This document shows positions 26,610-36,124 of a stretch of 64,000 nt of DNA, in pieces. The stretch comes from Parahaliea maris (GTDB lineage Bacteria > Pseudomonadota > Gammaproteobacteria > Pseudomonadales > Halieaceae), in the NCBI RefSeq assembly GCF_008064665.1, contig NZ_VRZA01000004.1:186001-250000 (forward strand). The letters are read 5' to 3'. The notes beneath the pieces were generated by a model. The model did no database searches and had not been told where the DNA came from. It saw only the letters and a program-made list of their open reading frames with translations. The translations under genes were made by a program, and so were the position numbers. How positions within the stretch are numbered: the first letter of the stretch is position 1; each line of letters opens with the position of its first letter.

Positions 26610-28760
26610 ATGAGTGTATTCAAGTACGAAAAAGACGCCGACGGTATCGTAACGGTCACCATGGACATGACCGGCCCGGTCAATTCCATGAACGAAGAGT
26701 ACCGCGTGGCGATGGGGGAAACCCTGGAAAAGCTGGAAAGCGAAGAGGGTCTCACCGGTGTGGTGCTGGCCTCCGCCAAAAAAGTGTTCTTTGCCGGCGG
26801 CAACCTGTACGACCTGCTGGCGACCCCCAAGGGCGAGGAAGCGGCTTTCTTCGAGGAGCTGGAAGTTCACACCAAGCCCCAACTGCGCCGTCTCGAGAAA
26901 CTGCCGGTGCCGGTGGTTGCGGCCATCAACGGCGCTGCCCTGGGCGGTGGCTATGAAATCTGCCTGTGCTGTAACCACCGTGTCGCCTGGGATGACAAGG
27001 GTGTCATCGTGGGCCTGCCGGAAGTCACCCTGGGCCTGTTGCCCGGCGGTGGCGGTGTGGTCCGCATGACCAATATGCTGGGCCTGCAGACCGCGCTGCC
27101 CTACCTGTTGGAGGGGACCCGGGTGAAGGCGGCCGATGCCAAAGAGCAGGGTCTGGTGGACGAACTGGTGGCGACTCGCGAGGAGCTGGTGCCGGCAGCC
27201 AAGGCCTGGATCCTGTCCCAGAAAGACAACCCCGACGCGGCGGTTCAACCCTGGGACCGCAAGGGTTTCAAGATTCCCGGTGGCAATGCCAACCATCCCG
27301 CGGTGGCCCAGCTGATCACCATGGCGCCCCCGATGCTGCGCCAGAAAACCCGTGGCCTGCTGCCCGCGCCGGAAGAAATCCTGGACTGCGCTGTTACTGC
27401 AACCCGGGTGGACTTTGACACTGCGCTGCGCGTCGAGTCCCGGGGTCTTACCTACCTCGTGACCACGCCGGTGGCGAAGAACATGATCTCCACCTTCTTC
27501 TTCGGAATGAACCGGCTGAACGGTGGCGCCAGCCGCCCTGCAGGTGTCGAGCCGCAGAAGGTCAAAAAGGTCGGCATTCTGGGTGCCGGGATGATGGGGC
27601 AGGGCATTGCCTACTCCTCTGCCATGGCCGGTATCGAGGTGGTGCTGAAAGACATCTCCGCGGAAGCGGCGGAGAAAGGCAAGGCTTATACCGAAGGTCT
27701 GCTGGCCAAGCGGGTCAGCAAGGGCAAGATGTCAGAGGAGCAGAAGGCCGACATCCTGGACCTGATCAAGCCAACCGCTGACAATGCCGACCTGCAAGGC
27801 TGTGACCTGATCATCGAAGCGGTGTTCGAGAATATCGAACTGAAGCACAAGATCACCAAGGAAACCGAGAGTTTCCTGGCGGAAAACGGTGTATGGGGCT
27901 CCAACACCTCAACCCTGCCCATCACCCAGTTGGCGGAAGCGAGCAGCAAGCCCGAGAACTTTATCGGTATCCACTTCTTCTCACCCGTGGACAAGATGCC
28001 GCTGATCGAAATCATCTGCGGCGAGAAGACCTCGGACGAGACCCTCGCCCGCGCTTTCGACTACGCCAAGCAGATCCGCAAGACGCCGATCGTGGTCAAC
28101 GACTCCCTGGGCTTCTTCACCTCCCGTACTTTCGGCACCTACCTCGACGAGGGTGTGCGCATGCTGAAAGAGGGCTGCCACCCGGTCCAGATCGATTCCC
28201 TGGGCAAGGCAGTTGGCATGCCCGTAGGTCCGCTGGCGGTCTATGACGAGGTCAGCCTCGAACTGACTCGCAAGGCCCAGCAGACCTGGAAGGAAATGGG
28301 CGTGGAAGACGCGCACTCTGACGCGGCCATTACCCGCGAGGTCGTGGCGACCATGGTCGAGGAACACGGTCGTGGAGGCCGTTACCATGGCGGCGGTTTC
28401 TATGAGTATGCCGAAGACGGATCCAAGGATATCTGGCCCGGCCTGTTCGACCTGTACTACAACGCAGACGTGAGCCTGCCGGAGCAGGATATGAAGGACC
28501 GTATGCTGTTCCGTCAGGTGATCGAGTCACTCAAGTGCCTGCAGGAAGGCGTTCTGCGCACGGTGGATGACGGCAATATCGGCTCCATCATGGGTATCGG
28601 TGCGCCGACCTGGACCGGCGGCTTCATCCAGTTCGTCAACACCTACGGCGTGCAGAACTTCGTCGATCGTTGCCGTGAACTGGCTGCCCAGTACGGCGAG
28701 CGCTTTGAGCCGCCGGCCATTGCGGTGGAGAAGGCAGCGTCAGGCGAGCAATTCGCCTGA
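26610..28760 (+). CDS. Multifunctional enoyl-CoA hydratase / 3-hydroxyacyl-CoA dehydrogenase
   Basis: A 716-residue enzyme that hydrates enoyl-CoA and oxidises the 3-hydroxyacyl-CoA. Residues about 1-190 are the crotonase domain, with AAINGAALGGGYE and LPEVTLGLLPGGGG giving the oxyanion hole and catalytic Glu. The NAD-binding domain starts near 320 with GILGAGMMGQGIAY, and HFFSPVDKMPLIEI is the dehydrogenase signature. Length fits FadJ (714). It forms the second gene of the beta-oxidation pair and is closed by a strong terminator. Confidence 0.96.
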   Translation: MSVFKYEKDADGIVTVTMDMTGPVNSMNEEYRVAMGETLEKLESEEGLTGVVLASAKKVFFAGGNLYDLLATPKGEEAAFFEELEVHTKPQLRRLEKLPVPVVAAINGAALGGGYEICLCCNHRVAWDDKGVIVGLPEVTLGLLPGGGGVVRMTNMLGLQTALPYLLEGTRVKAADAKEQGLVDELVATREELVPAAKAWILSQKDNPDAAVQPWDRKGFKIPGGNANHPAVAQLITMAPPMLRQKTRGLLPAPEEILDCAVTATRVDFDTALRVESRGLTYLVTTPVAKNMISTFFFGMNRLNGGASRPAGVEPQKVKKVGILGAGMMGQGIAYSSAMAGIEVVLKDISAEAAEKGKAYTEGLLAKRVSKGKMSEEQKADILDLIKPTADNADLQGCDLIIEAVFENIELKHKITKETESFLAENGVWGSNTSTLPITQLAEASSKPENFIGIHFFSPVDKMPLIEIICGEKTSDETLARAFDYAKQIRKTPIVVNDSLGFFTSRTFGTYLDEGVRMLKEGCHPVQIDSLGKAVGMPVGPLAVYDEVSLELTRKAQQTWKEMGVEDAHSDAAITREVVATMVEEHGRGGRYHGGGFYEYAEDGSKDIWPGLFDLYYNADVSLPEQDMKDRMLFRQVIESLKCLQEGVLRTVDDGNIGSIMGIGAPTWTGGFIQFVNTYGVQNFVDRCRELAAQYGERFEPPAIAVEKAASGEQFA

Positions 28761-28776
28761 CTTCTCCATGCTCCTG

Positions 28777-28805
28777 AAAAGGCCCGGTGATCGCCGGGCC
28801 TTTTT
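28777..28805 (+). terminator. Rho-independent terminator after the beta-oxidation pair
   Basis: AAAAGGCCCGG-TGATCG-CCGGGCCTTTTT, a 7-base GC stem extended by A:T pairs, 16 bases after the stop codon. Confidence 0.92.
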
Positions 28806-28882
28806 CGTTGTGGCATGTGCCTGAAAACAAACCCCACAAATGTTAGGCTGTTGGCGAAATGTGTCAGGCCATGGGGAGATTC

Positions 28883-30964
28883 ATGCCAGCCAAGGAAAAC
28901 CGCAACACCTCTACCGTCCTCATTCCCGTCTTCATCCCCGCTGTTGTAGTCATCGTCCTGCTGGTCATCGGAACGATCAGCAATCCTGATCTCGCCGGCG
29001 ATGCCTTCGCGCGTACCCTGGCCTATATCACCACCACCTTCGGCTGGTTCTACATGTTGTCGGTGGCGTTTTTCCTGGTGTTTATTGTCGGCGTGGCCAT
29101 GACCCGCTGGGGGCACATCAAGCTGGGCCCCGACCACGCGGATCCCCAGTACAGTTTTCCCGCCTGGTTTGCGATGCTGTTTTCCGCCGGTTACGGCATT
29201 GCCCTGCTGTTCTTCGGCGTTGCCGAGCCGGTGCTGCACTATGCCGCGCCACCCCAGGGCGCGCCGGAATCCCTCGACTCCGCCCGCCAGGCCATGCAGA
29301 TCGCATTCTTCCACTGGGGCTTTCACATCTGGGCCATTTACGGCCTGGTGGGCCTGGTGCTGGCTTACTTTGCCTTTCGTCACGGTCTGCCGCTGTCGAT
29401 CCGTTCTGCGCTCTACCCGCTGATCGGTGACCGTATTTACGGCGGCATCGGTCACGCCGTCGACGTGTTCGCGATTCTCGGTACCATGTTCGGCATCGCC
29501 ACCACCCTCGGTCTCTCGGTCACCCAGATCAATACCGGCCTGCACTACCTGTGGCCCGAGGTGCCGATCAGTCATACGGTGCAGATCACAAGCATTGTGC
29601 TGATCACCTGTCTTGCGATCTTTTCGGTGGTGGCGGGTATGGACAAGGGTGTGAAGCGGCTTTCGATCATCAACATGCTGCTGGCCATTTCCCTGATGAC
29701 CTTTGTGTTTTTCGCCGGCCCGTCCATCCACATCCTGGAAACCTTCCTGCAGAACACCGGCAGCTACCTCAACCATATCGTGGAACGGACCTTTAACCTG
29801 CAGGCGTACACGCGCAGCGACTGGATCGGTAACTGGACCCTGTTCATCTTCGGCTGGACCATTGCCTGGGCGCCGTTTGTCGGCCTGTTCATCGCCAAAA
29901 TCAGCCGCGGCAGAACGATCCGGGAGTTCGTCCTCGGGGTGATGCTGGTGCCCTCGATCTTTACTTTCCTGTGGTTTTCCATCTTTGGCGGCACCGCGCT
30001 CAACGAGATCATGAACGAGGGCTACGCTACCCTGATCGGGGAGGTTCAGAACAATCAGGCGATCGCCCTGTTCAAGCTGTATGAAATCCTGCCGCTCACC
30101 TCGATCCTGTCGTTCCTCACAGTGCTTCTGATCGTCACGTTCTTTGTGACGTCATCGGATTCCGGTTCGCTGGTGATCGATTCCCTGGCCTCCGGTGGGG
30201 CACTGGAGACGCCGGTCTGGCAGCGCGTTTTCTGGGCCTCGGTGGAGGGCATCGTGGCCTCGACCCTGTTGCTGGCCGGTGGCCTGAGTGCCCTGCAAAC
30301 CATGACCATCGTCAGTGCATTGCCGTTCAGCGTGATCATGATCATCGCCGCATTCGGCATGTGGCGGGCGCTGGTCATCGAGGGGCATCACCATCGCAGT
30401 CTGCAGACCGATGTCCAGCAGCGCCTTTCCGGCACCAATGGCCGTAGTCTGTGGCGGAACCGGCTGCACAGCCTGGTGACATTTCCCGGGTGGCAACAGG
30501 TGCAGGCCTTCATGGATACCACGGTCTACAAGGCCATGCACCGGGTCGAGCGGGAGTTGATCAAGGAGGGCTGGCAGGCGCAGGTTCACAAGGATGAAGA
30601 ACACCACCGGGTGTTCCTTGAAGTACTCAAGGACGAGTACGTCGATTTCATCTACGAAATTCGCCTGCTCGAGCATCTGCTTCCGGATTTCGCTTACCCC
30701 GAAATGCCTGCCCGCGATGGCGAGCAGAAACATTACTACCGTGCCGAAGTGTTCCTGCGCCGGGGTGGCCAGTCCTATGACGTTTACGGCTTCGACCAGC
30801 AGGACATCATCACCGATATCCTCGACCAGTTCGAGAAACACCTGCACTTCCTGCACATTTCGCCGGCGGTTCTGCCCTGGCGGATGGAGGCCCATGACGA
30901 CATGCTGGTCACGCCCCCTGAACCCCCCGTCGAGGAAAAACCCGGCCGGATCAATGCAGCTTGA
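28883..30964 (+). CDS. betT: BCCT family transporter (BetT-like, long C-terminal domain)
   Basis: A 693-residue transporter with about twelve membrane helices (residues about 10-510) and a hydrophilic C-terminal domain of about 175 residues. BCCT features include GWFYMLSVAF, FAVGVAEP-type FFGVAEPVLHY and FHWGFHIWAIY, followed by FGWTIAWAPFVGLF. The tail is like that of high-affinity choline transporter BetT, whose C-terminus senses osmolarity; choline or betaine import is likely. The start was set at ATG 28883 after GGGGAG. It converges on ndh with a 14-base overlap of the two coding sequences. Confidence 0.93.
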   Translation: MPAKENRNTSTVLIPVFIPAVVVIVLLVIGTISNPDLAGDAFARTLAYITTTFGWFYMLSVAFFLVFIVGVAMTRWGHIKLGPDHADPQYSFPAWFAMLFSAGYGIALLFFGVAEPVLHYAAPPQGAPESLDSARQAMQIAFFHWGFHIWAIYGLVGLVLAYFAFRHGLPLSIRSALYPLIGDRIYGGIGHAVDVFAILGTMFGIATTLGLSVTQINTGLHYLWPEVPISHTVQITSIVLITCLAIFSVVAGMDKGVKRLSIINMLLAISLMTFVFFAGPSIHILETFLQNTGSYLNHIVERTFNLQAYTRSDWIGNWTLFIFGWTIAWAPFVGLFIAKISRGRTIREFVLGVMLVPSIFTFLWFSIFGGTALNEIMNEGYATLIGEVQNNQAIALFKLYEILPLTSILSFLTVLLIVTFFVTSSDSGSLVIDSLASGGALETPVWQRVFWASVEGIVASTLLLAGGLSALQTMTIVSALPFSVIMIIAAFGMWRALVIEGHHHRSLQTDVQQRLSGTNGRSLWRNRLHSLVTFPGWQQVQAFMDTTVYKAMHRVERELIKEGWQAQVHKDEEHHRVFLEVLKDEYVDFIYEIRLLEHLLPDFAYPEMPARDGEQKHYYRAEVFLRRGGQSYDVYGFDQQDIITDILDQFEKHLHFLHISPAVLPWRMEAHDDMLVTPPEPPVEEKPGRINAA

Positions 30965-32264
30965 AGCGCGGCCGGATGAAGTGATTGATCTTGTCGGTGA
31001 AGGCCAGCAGCATGGCCCGCGGCCAGCCGTGTATCGCCGCCTGGTGCATGCGGTAGAGTGACACGTAGGCCAGGCGGGCGACCTTGCCCTCGAGGCTGAT
31101 GCCGCCGCGGGCCAGACCCCCCATCAGGCGGCCAAACGCCGAGTATTCACTCAGTGACACCAGCGAGCCCATGTCCTTGTACTGGAAGGGCTGCTGGGGT
31201 TTGTCCTTCAGGCGCCGGCGCAGGTTGCTGGCGATGCAGGCGGCCATCTGGTGTGCCGACTGGGCCCGGGGTGGTACCCAGCGCTGCTCGCCATCGGGGC
31301 CGGTCATGCCGAAGCCGGCGCAATCGCCGAGCGCATAGATGTCCGGGTCCCCTTTAAGTTGCAGGGTGGGTTCCACCAGCAACTGGCCCATGCGATTGGT
31401 TTCGACACCCTCGATGCCGGCGAGGTAACCCGGTGCCTTGACGCCCGCGGCCCAGACCATCAGGTCGGCGCGGATCAGCTCACCTTCTTTGGTGGTCAGC
31501 CCCTCCTTGCTGGCGGAGACCACCGCCGTCGCTACCCGCACTTTCACTCCGAGCTTGAGCAGTTCCCGGTGAGCGCCGGCGGAGATGCGCTCGTTCAGCG
31601 CCGGCAGCAGGCGCGGGCCGGCTTCGATGAGGGACACTTCCAGGTGATTCGGGGTAATGGTTTTCAGGCCATAGGTGGAAAACCACTCCCGGGCCTTGAA
31701 CAGCTCGGCGGAGAGCTCGACGCCGGTAGCGCCACCGCCGACGATGGCGATACGCAGTTTGCGGTCCACCTGGCCTGACTCCAGCTCCTGGTCGAGGCGG
31801 ATAAAGCGATCCACCAGCCGTTGGTGGAACACCTGGGCCTGCCCGGGGCTGTCGAGGAAGATGCAGTGCTGGCTGACGCCCTCGACATTGAAGTCGTTGG
31901 AGACGCTGCCCACCGCGAGCACCAGGTAATCGTAGGCCTTTTCCCGGTGCGGGAGGATCTCGTCGCCGGTGTCATCGACCAGCGGGGCCAACTGGATGCG
32001 CTTGTGGGACCGGTCTACGCCACAGAGTGTGCCGAGTTCAAAGTGGAAACCGTTACGGTGGGCGTGCACCCGGTAGTTGACGGCGTCCAGTTCCGCGTCG
32101 AGGGAGCCGGAGGCCACTTCGTGTAGCAGCGGTTTCCAGATGTGGGTGTGATTGCGATCGATCAGGGTGACTTCGGCTGTGCCCTTGCGTCCGAGTTTTC
32201 TGCCCAGGGCCGTGGCCAGTTCCAATCCGCCGACACCGCCGCCGACGATTACGATATGCGTCAA
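30951..32264 (-). CDS. ndh: Type II NADH dehydrogenase (NDH-2)
   Basis: A 437-residue membrane-associated flavoprotein that passes electrons from NADH to quinone without pumping protons. The FAD site is IVIVGGGVGGLELATALG at the N-terminus, the NADH site is IAIVGGGATGVELSAELF near 175, and the conserved quinone-side motif is YALGDCAGF. A hydrophobic C-terminal part supports membrane attachment. Its 3' end overlaps betT by 14 bases. Confidence 0.95.
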   Translation of the reverse strand: MTHIVIVGGGVGGLELATALGRKLGRKGTAEVTLIDRNHTHIWKPLLHEVASGSLDAELDAVNYRVHAHRNGFHFELGTLCGVDRSHKRIQLAPLVDDTGDEILPHREKAYDYLVLAVGSVSNDFNVEGVSQHCIFLDSPGQAQVFHQRLVDRFIRLDQELESGQVDRKLRIAIVGGGATGVELSAELFKAREWFSTYGLKTITPNHLEVSLIEAGPRLLPALNERISAGAHRELLKLGVKVRVATAVVSASKEGLTTKEGELIRADLMVWAAGVKAPGYLAGIEGVETNRMGQLLVEPTLQLKGDPDIYALGDCAGFGMTGPDGEQRWVPPRAQSAHQMAACIASNLRRRLKDKPQQPFQYKDMGSLVSLSEYSAFGRLMGGLARGGISLEGKVARLAYVSLYRMHQAAIHGWPRAMLLAFTDKINHFIRPRFKLH

Positions 32265-32341
32265 GGTCTACCTCTTGCATAGTGGGGGGATTCGCTGGCG
32301 CAGTATACGCACCGTGAAAGGGGACACCAGTGGCCCGACAC

Positions 32342-32367
32342 AAAAAAGGGGCGCCGTATGGCGCCCC
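32342..32367 (-). terminator. Rho-independent terminator after the aminotransferase
   Basis: On the minus strand GGGGCGCC-ATAC-GGCGCCCC is followed by six T residues. It lies about 34 bases beyond the aminotransferase stop codon and closes the gabD-aminotransferase unit. Confidence 0.9.
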
Positions 32368-32400
32368 TGTGAAAGATTACCGCTGGCCCTGGCCGAGGAC

Positions 32401-33720
32401 CTAGCCGAGAACTTCCAGCACGCTCTTGCGGAAACGCTCGGCGAACAGGCCAATCTCGGACTCGGTGATCGAGAGCGGCGGTGACATCACCATGTGGTCA
32501 CCCACCGCCCGGCACAGCAGGCCGTTCTCGTAGCAGCGCTGGTGAATCTTCGGCCCCAGGGATTTGGCCGGCGCCTCGCCCGGGTCGAAGCTCACCGCAC
32601 CCAGCAGGCCGTAGTTGCGGATATCGATCACGCTGGGCAGGTCTTTCATGGCGTGCAGGGTGTTGGCCCAGTGCTCACCCTTGGCGCCGCTGGCGCAGGT
32701 GAACAGGCCCTCGGACTCGTAGATATCCAGGGCTGCCAGGCCCGCGGCCGCGGCCACCGGGGTGCCGGCGTAGGTATTGCCGTGGAAGAACTCCGGCACC
32801 GTTTCCGGGGTGTGGTCGAAAATAGTCTGCTGGATGGAATCCTTCACGAACACGCCGCCCATGGGTACCGTGCCGCCGTTGATGGCCTTGGCGCTGGTCA
32901 TGATGTCCGGGGTGACGCCGAACTCGGTGGCGGCAAAGGCAGAGCCGGTGCGGCCGAAGCCGGTGATGACCTCGTCGAAAATCAGCAGGATGTCGTGCTT
33001 GTCGCACAGCTCGCGCACCTTCTGCAGGTAGCCCCTGGGCGGGGGTACCATGCCGCCGGCGCCGGAAATCGGCTCGATGATCACCGCGCAGATGCTGTCG
33101 GCACCGCGCAGGGCGACGATGTGCTCGAAGGCTTCCGCCATACGCTCGGTACCGTGTTCCGGGCAGCCGCGGCTGAAGGCGTTGCGGCTGATGTCCAGCA
33201 TGCCCGGCAGGAAGTCCACTTCGTTGAGGACCGGGAACCCGTGACGGTTGGTCGGCAGTCCCTGCATGGAGGTGCCGCCCACGTTGACGCCATGGTAGCC
33301 CTGTTCACGGGAGATGAAGCGTGTCTTGCTGCCCTTGCCCCGGGCGAACTGGTACAGGTGCGCGATCTTCAACGCCGTGTCCACCGCCTCGGAGCCGGAG
33401 TTGGTGAAGAAGATGCGGTTGATGCCCTCTGGCGTGTGTTCCATCAGCCGGCTGGCGAACTGGAAAGCCGGCGGGGTGCCGAACTGGAAGGGCGGCGCAT
33501 AGTCCAGCTCCATCAGCTGGGCGTGCACGGCGTCCGCGACTTCCTTGCGGGCGTGACCGATATTGCAGCACCACAGGCCGGCGGTAATATCCAGGACATC
33601 GCCGCCGTCCTCGCGGAACAGGAAGCTGCCCTCGGCGCGGGTGAAGATCCGGGGGTTTTTCTGGAAGGCCCTGACGTTGGTGAAGGGCTGCCACCAGTGT
33701 TCGAGATTGAGGTCAGTCAT
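32401..33720 (-). CDS. Class III aminotransferase (omega-amino acid:pyruvate type)
   Basis: A 439-residue PLP enzyme that transfers an amino group from an omega-amino acid or amine such as beta-alanine, GABA or a polyamine product. ILLIFDEVITGFGRTG and the PLP lysine in SAKAINGGTVPMGG are diagnostic, and HGNTYAGTPVAAAA is typical of beta-alanine:pyruvate aminotransferases. AGGAG precedes the ATG. It lies 21 bases downstream of gabD, so the two act in sequence: transamination to a semialdehyde, then oxidation. Confidence 0.93.
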   Translation of the reverse strand: MTDLNLEHWWQPFTNVRAFQKNPRIFTRAEGSFLFREDGGDVLDITAGLWCCNIGHARKEVADAVHAQLMELDYAPPFQFGTPPAFQFASRLMEHTPEGINRIFFTNSGSEAVDTALKIAHLYQFARGKGSKTRFISREQGYHGVNVGGTSMQGLPTNRHGFPVLNEVDFLPGMLDISRNAFSRGCPEHGTERMAEAFEHIVALRGADSICAVIIEPISGAGGMVPPPRGYLQKVRELCDKHDILLIFDEVITGFGRTGSAFAATEFGVTPDIMTSAKAINGGTVPMGGVFVKDSIQQTIFDHTPETVPEFFHGNTYAGTPVAAAAGLAALDIYESEGLFTCASGAKGEHWANTLHAMKDLPSVIDIRNYGLLGAVSFDPGEAPAKSLGPKIHQRCYENGLLCRAVGDHMVMSPPLSITESEIGLFAERFRKSVLEVLG

Positions 33721-33741
33721 GATAACTCCTGTGCGAGCTGA

Positions 33742-35211
33742 TCAGCGGTCCAGGCCGCCCATCAGCATGTATTTGATTTCCACGTAGTCGTCGATGCCGT
33801 ACTTGGAACCCTCGCGGCCACTGCCGGATTCCTTGACGCCGCCGAAGGGGGCCATCTCGTTGGAAATGATGCCCTCGTTGATGCCGACAATGCCGTAGTC
33901 CAGGGCCTCGGCGACCCGCCACACCCGGCCGATATCGCGGGTGTAAAAGTAGGAGGCCAGCCCGAACTCGGTGTCGTTGGCCATGGCGATGACTTCCTCC
34001 TCGGTGGAGAAGCGCACCACCGGGGCCACCGGGCCGAAGATCTCGTTGCGGAATACGGCCATCTCCGAGGTCACTTCCGTGAGGATGGTCGGCTGGTAAA
34101 AACAGCCGCCGAGTTCATGGGCGCCGCCACCCAGGGCAACTTTGGCGCCGGAGGCTATCGAGGCCTGCACCAACCCGTCCACATCCGCTACCGCCTTGGT
34201 GTTCACCAGCGGGCCGACGGCGATGCCGTCCTTGAGGCCATCACCCACGGTGAGTTCCGCGGTGGCCTTCACCAGCTTCTCGACGAAGGCGTCATAGATG
34301 CTGTCCTGCACGAACATGCGGTTGGAGCAGACGCAGGTCTGGCCGGCGTTCCGGTACTTGGATATCAGTGCACCGTTGACGGCCGCGTCGAGGTCGGCGT
34401 CGTCGAACACGATAAAGGGAGCGTTGCCGCCGAGCTCCATCGAGGTCTTTTTCATGGTGTCGGCACACTGGGCTTCCAGCATCTTGCCCACCGGGGTGGA
34501 GCCGGTGAAGGTCAGCTTGCGCACGATGGGGTTGGCAGTCAGTTCGCCGCCGATGGCGGAAGAGGAACCGGCCACCACGTTCAGTACGCCTGCAGGTACA
34601 CCGGCGCGTTCCGCCAGCTCCGCCATGGCGAAGGCCGACAGGGGAGTTTCAGTGGCGGGTTTGATGACGATGCTGCAGCCTGCCGCCAGCGCCGGGGCCG
34701 CCTTGCGCGCGATCATCGCGTTGGGGAAGTTCCAGGGGGTGATGGCCGCGACCACACCCACGGGCTGCTTGATACAGACGATACGGCGGTCGGCACCGGG
34801 GCCGGGGATGACATCGCCGTCGATGCGCTTGGCTTCCTCGCCGAACCATTCGACAAAGGCCGCGCCGTAGGCCACTTCACCGCGGGATTCCGCCAGAACC
34901 TTGCCCTGCTCGGCGGTCATGATGATCGCGAGGTCTTCCTGGTGGGCCATCATCAGGTCGAACCACTTGCGCAGCACCTGGGAGCGCGATTTGGCGGGCA
35001 GGGCTTTCCAGGACTGCATGGCCCGTTCCGCTGCGGCGATGGCGCGGGCGGTCTCGGCCTGGCCAACCTTGGCCACCTGGGCAATCTCTTCGCCGGTGGC
35101 GGGGTTGTAGACGGCGAAGCTGGCGCCGTCGTCGGCATCAACCCAGGCGCCGTCGATGTAGGCACGGGTTTTCAGGAGGCTCGGGTCTTGCAGTGACAGG
35201 TTCATGGTCAA
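33742..35211 (-). CDS. gabD: NAD(P)-dependent succinate-semialdehyde dehydrogenase
   Basis: A 489-residue aldehyde dehydrogenase that oxidises succinate semialdehyde to succinate. The catalytic Glu is in MELGGNAPFIVFDDAD and the Cys nucleophile is in NAGQTCVCSNRMFVQ, with the GabD-type pattern TPWNFPNAMIARK. AAAGGA precedes the ATG. It is transcribed before the aminotransferase. A lux-box-like palindrome lies 72-85 bases upstream of the start, next to the luxR gene, suggesting activation by that regulator. Confidence 0.95.
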   Translation of the reverse strand: MTMNLSLQDPSLLKTRAYIDGAWVDADDGASFAVYNPATGEEIAQVAKVGQAETARAIAAAERAMQSWKALPAKSRSQVLRKWFDLMMAHQEDLAIIMTAEQGKVLAESRGEVAYGAAFVEWFGEEAKRIDGDVIPGPGADRRIVCIKQPVGVVAAITPWNFPNAMIARKAAPALAAGCSIVIKPATETPLSAFAMAELAERAGVPAGVLNVVAGSSSAIGGELTANPIVRKLTFTGSTPVGKMLEAQCADTMKKTSMELGGNAPFIVFDDADLDAAVNGALISKYRNAGQTCVCSNRMFVQDSIYDAFVEKLVKATAELTVGDGLKDGIAVGPLVNTKAVADVDGLVQASIASGAKVALGGGAHELGGCFYQPTILTEVTSEMAVFRNEIFGPVAPVVRFSTEEEVIAMANDTEFGLASYFYTRDIGRVWRVAEALDYGIVGINEGIISNEMAPFGGVKESGSGREGSKYGIDDYVEIKYMLMGGLDR

Positions 35212-35282
35212 TCCTTTTCTGTGTCCAACGTGTCGGTTTCACCTGACAACCTAGCATAGTGAGCGGCAGGGGGCGTCGCCAT

Positions 35283-35296
35283 ACCTGAAGTCAGGT
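35283..35296. promoter_or_regulatory. Lux-box-like palindrome upstream of gabD
   Basis: ACCTGA-AG-TCAGGT is a 6-base inverted repeat between luxR and gabD; it overlaps the luxR stop. On the minus strand, 24 bases separate it from a TATGCT -10 box, placing its centre near -43.5, the usual position for activators of this type. The arms match the ACCTG/CAGGT half-sites of lux boxes, though spacing is shorter. Confidence 0.45.
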
Positions 35297-36124
35297 AGGT
35301 GGATAGCGCCCGGCGAGGGGATCCTCGCCGGGGCGAAAGGGTTGTGCCAGGGCGTCGAAGAACAGCGAAAACAACTCGTTGTGAGACGACAGGCCCAGTT
35401 TCTGGTAGATGTTCTTGCGGTGTACCTGCTCGGTCTGGGCACTGATGCCCAGCTCGCGGGCAACGACCTTGGAGGGGTGGCCGCGCAGCACCCACTGCAC
35501 GACCTGGCGCTCGCGCGGGGTGAGACGGCTGCTGCCGAAGGCTTCCAGCACCGCCTCGACCTGTCGGTGCAGTCCACCATCGCCGCTGGTGCCGGTGTCT
35601 GGACCCGCCGGCCAGTGCCGGCGCGCCAGGGCCGCCAGCGTGGCGGCAATGGCGGCCAGCTGCCGTCGTTCGGCAGCCCGGAAACGGGTGTAGGCGGGCG
35701 TGCGTTCAAGGGAGATTGCCAGCGGGGTGCCGTCGCCGGTCTCCAGCAGGAAGCCGCAGTGATCGACCACCCCGTTGGAGCTGTAATACAGCGCATAGTA
35801 TTCGCTGTCGCGGAAATTGTCGGGGGCGATGTCGAGGATATGAAAATAGCCCCGGACCCCGGCCTTGGCACTGAGGTACAACGGGGACAGCAGCCACAGG
35901 CCATCGCGGTAGGGGCCGCCGAAGCCGGGTTGGTCGCCGGCGTGCAGGGCGTTGTGCACCACCCGCAGTTCGCCGTCGTCGGGGTAGGCCATGATTACCC
36001 CGCTGTCGAAGTGGGCCACGCTGGCGATGTAGTCCAGCAGGGCAACACAAAAGCTGTCGCTGTTCAGCGCGTCGATCACCCTTGGCAGGGCTTGTTCAGG
36101 TGATTCGTCGGTCAACTCACTCAT
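35291..36124 (-). CDS. LuxR family transcriptional regulator
   Basis: A 277-residue regulator. The C-terminal HTH (about residues 200-260: LTPRERQVVQWVLRGHPSKV, LGISAQTEQVHRKNIYQKLG) is a typical LuxR/NarL domain. The N-terminal 190 residues are not a recognisable autoinducer-binding domain and may be a PAS/GAF-like sensor. Its ATG overlaps the pspF stop by 4 bases, so it is translated with pspF. It is upstream of gabD on the same strand, and a palindrome at their junction suggests that gabD is a target. Confidence 0.9.
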   Translation of the reverse strand: MSELTDESPEQALPRVIDALNSDSFCVALLDYIASVAHFDSGVIMAYPDDGELRVVHNALHAGDQPGFGGPYRDGLWLLSPLYLSAKAGVRGYFHILDIAPDNFRDSEYYALYYSSNGVVDHCGFLLETGDGTPLAISLERTPAYTRFRAAERRQLAAIAATLAALARRHWPAGPDTGTSGDGGLHRQVEAVLEAFGSSRLTPRERQVVQWVLRGHPSKVVARELGISAQTEQVHRKNIYQKLGLSSHNELFSLFFDALAQPFRPGEDPLAGRYPPT

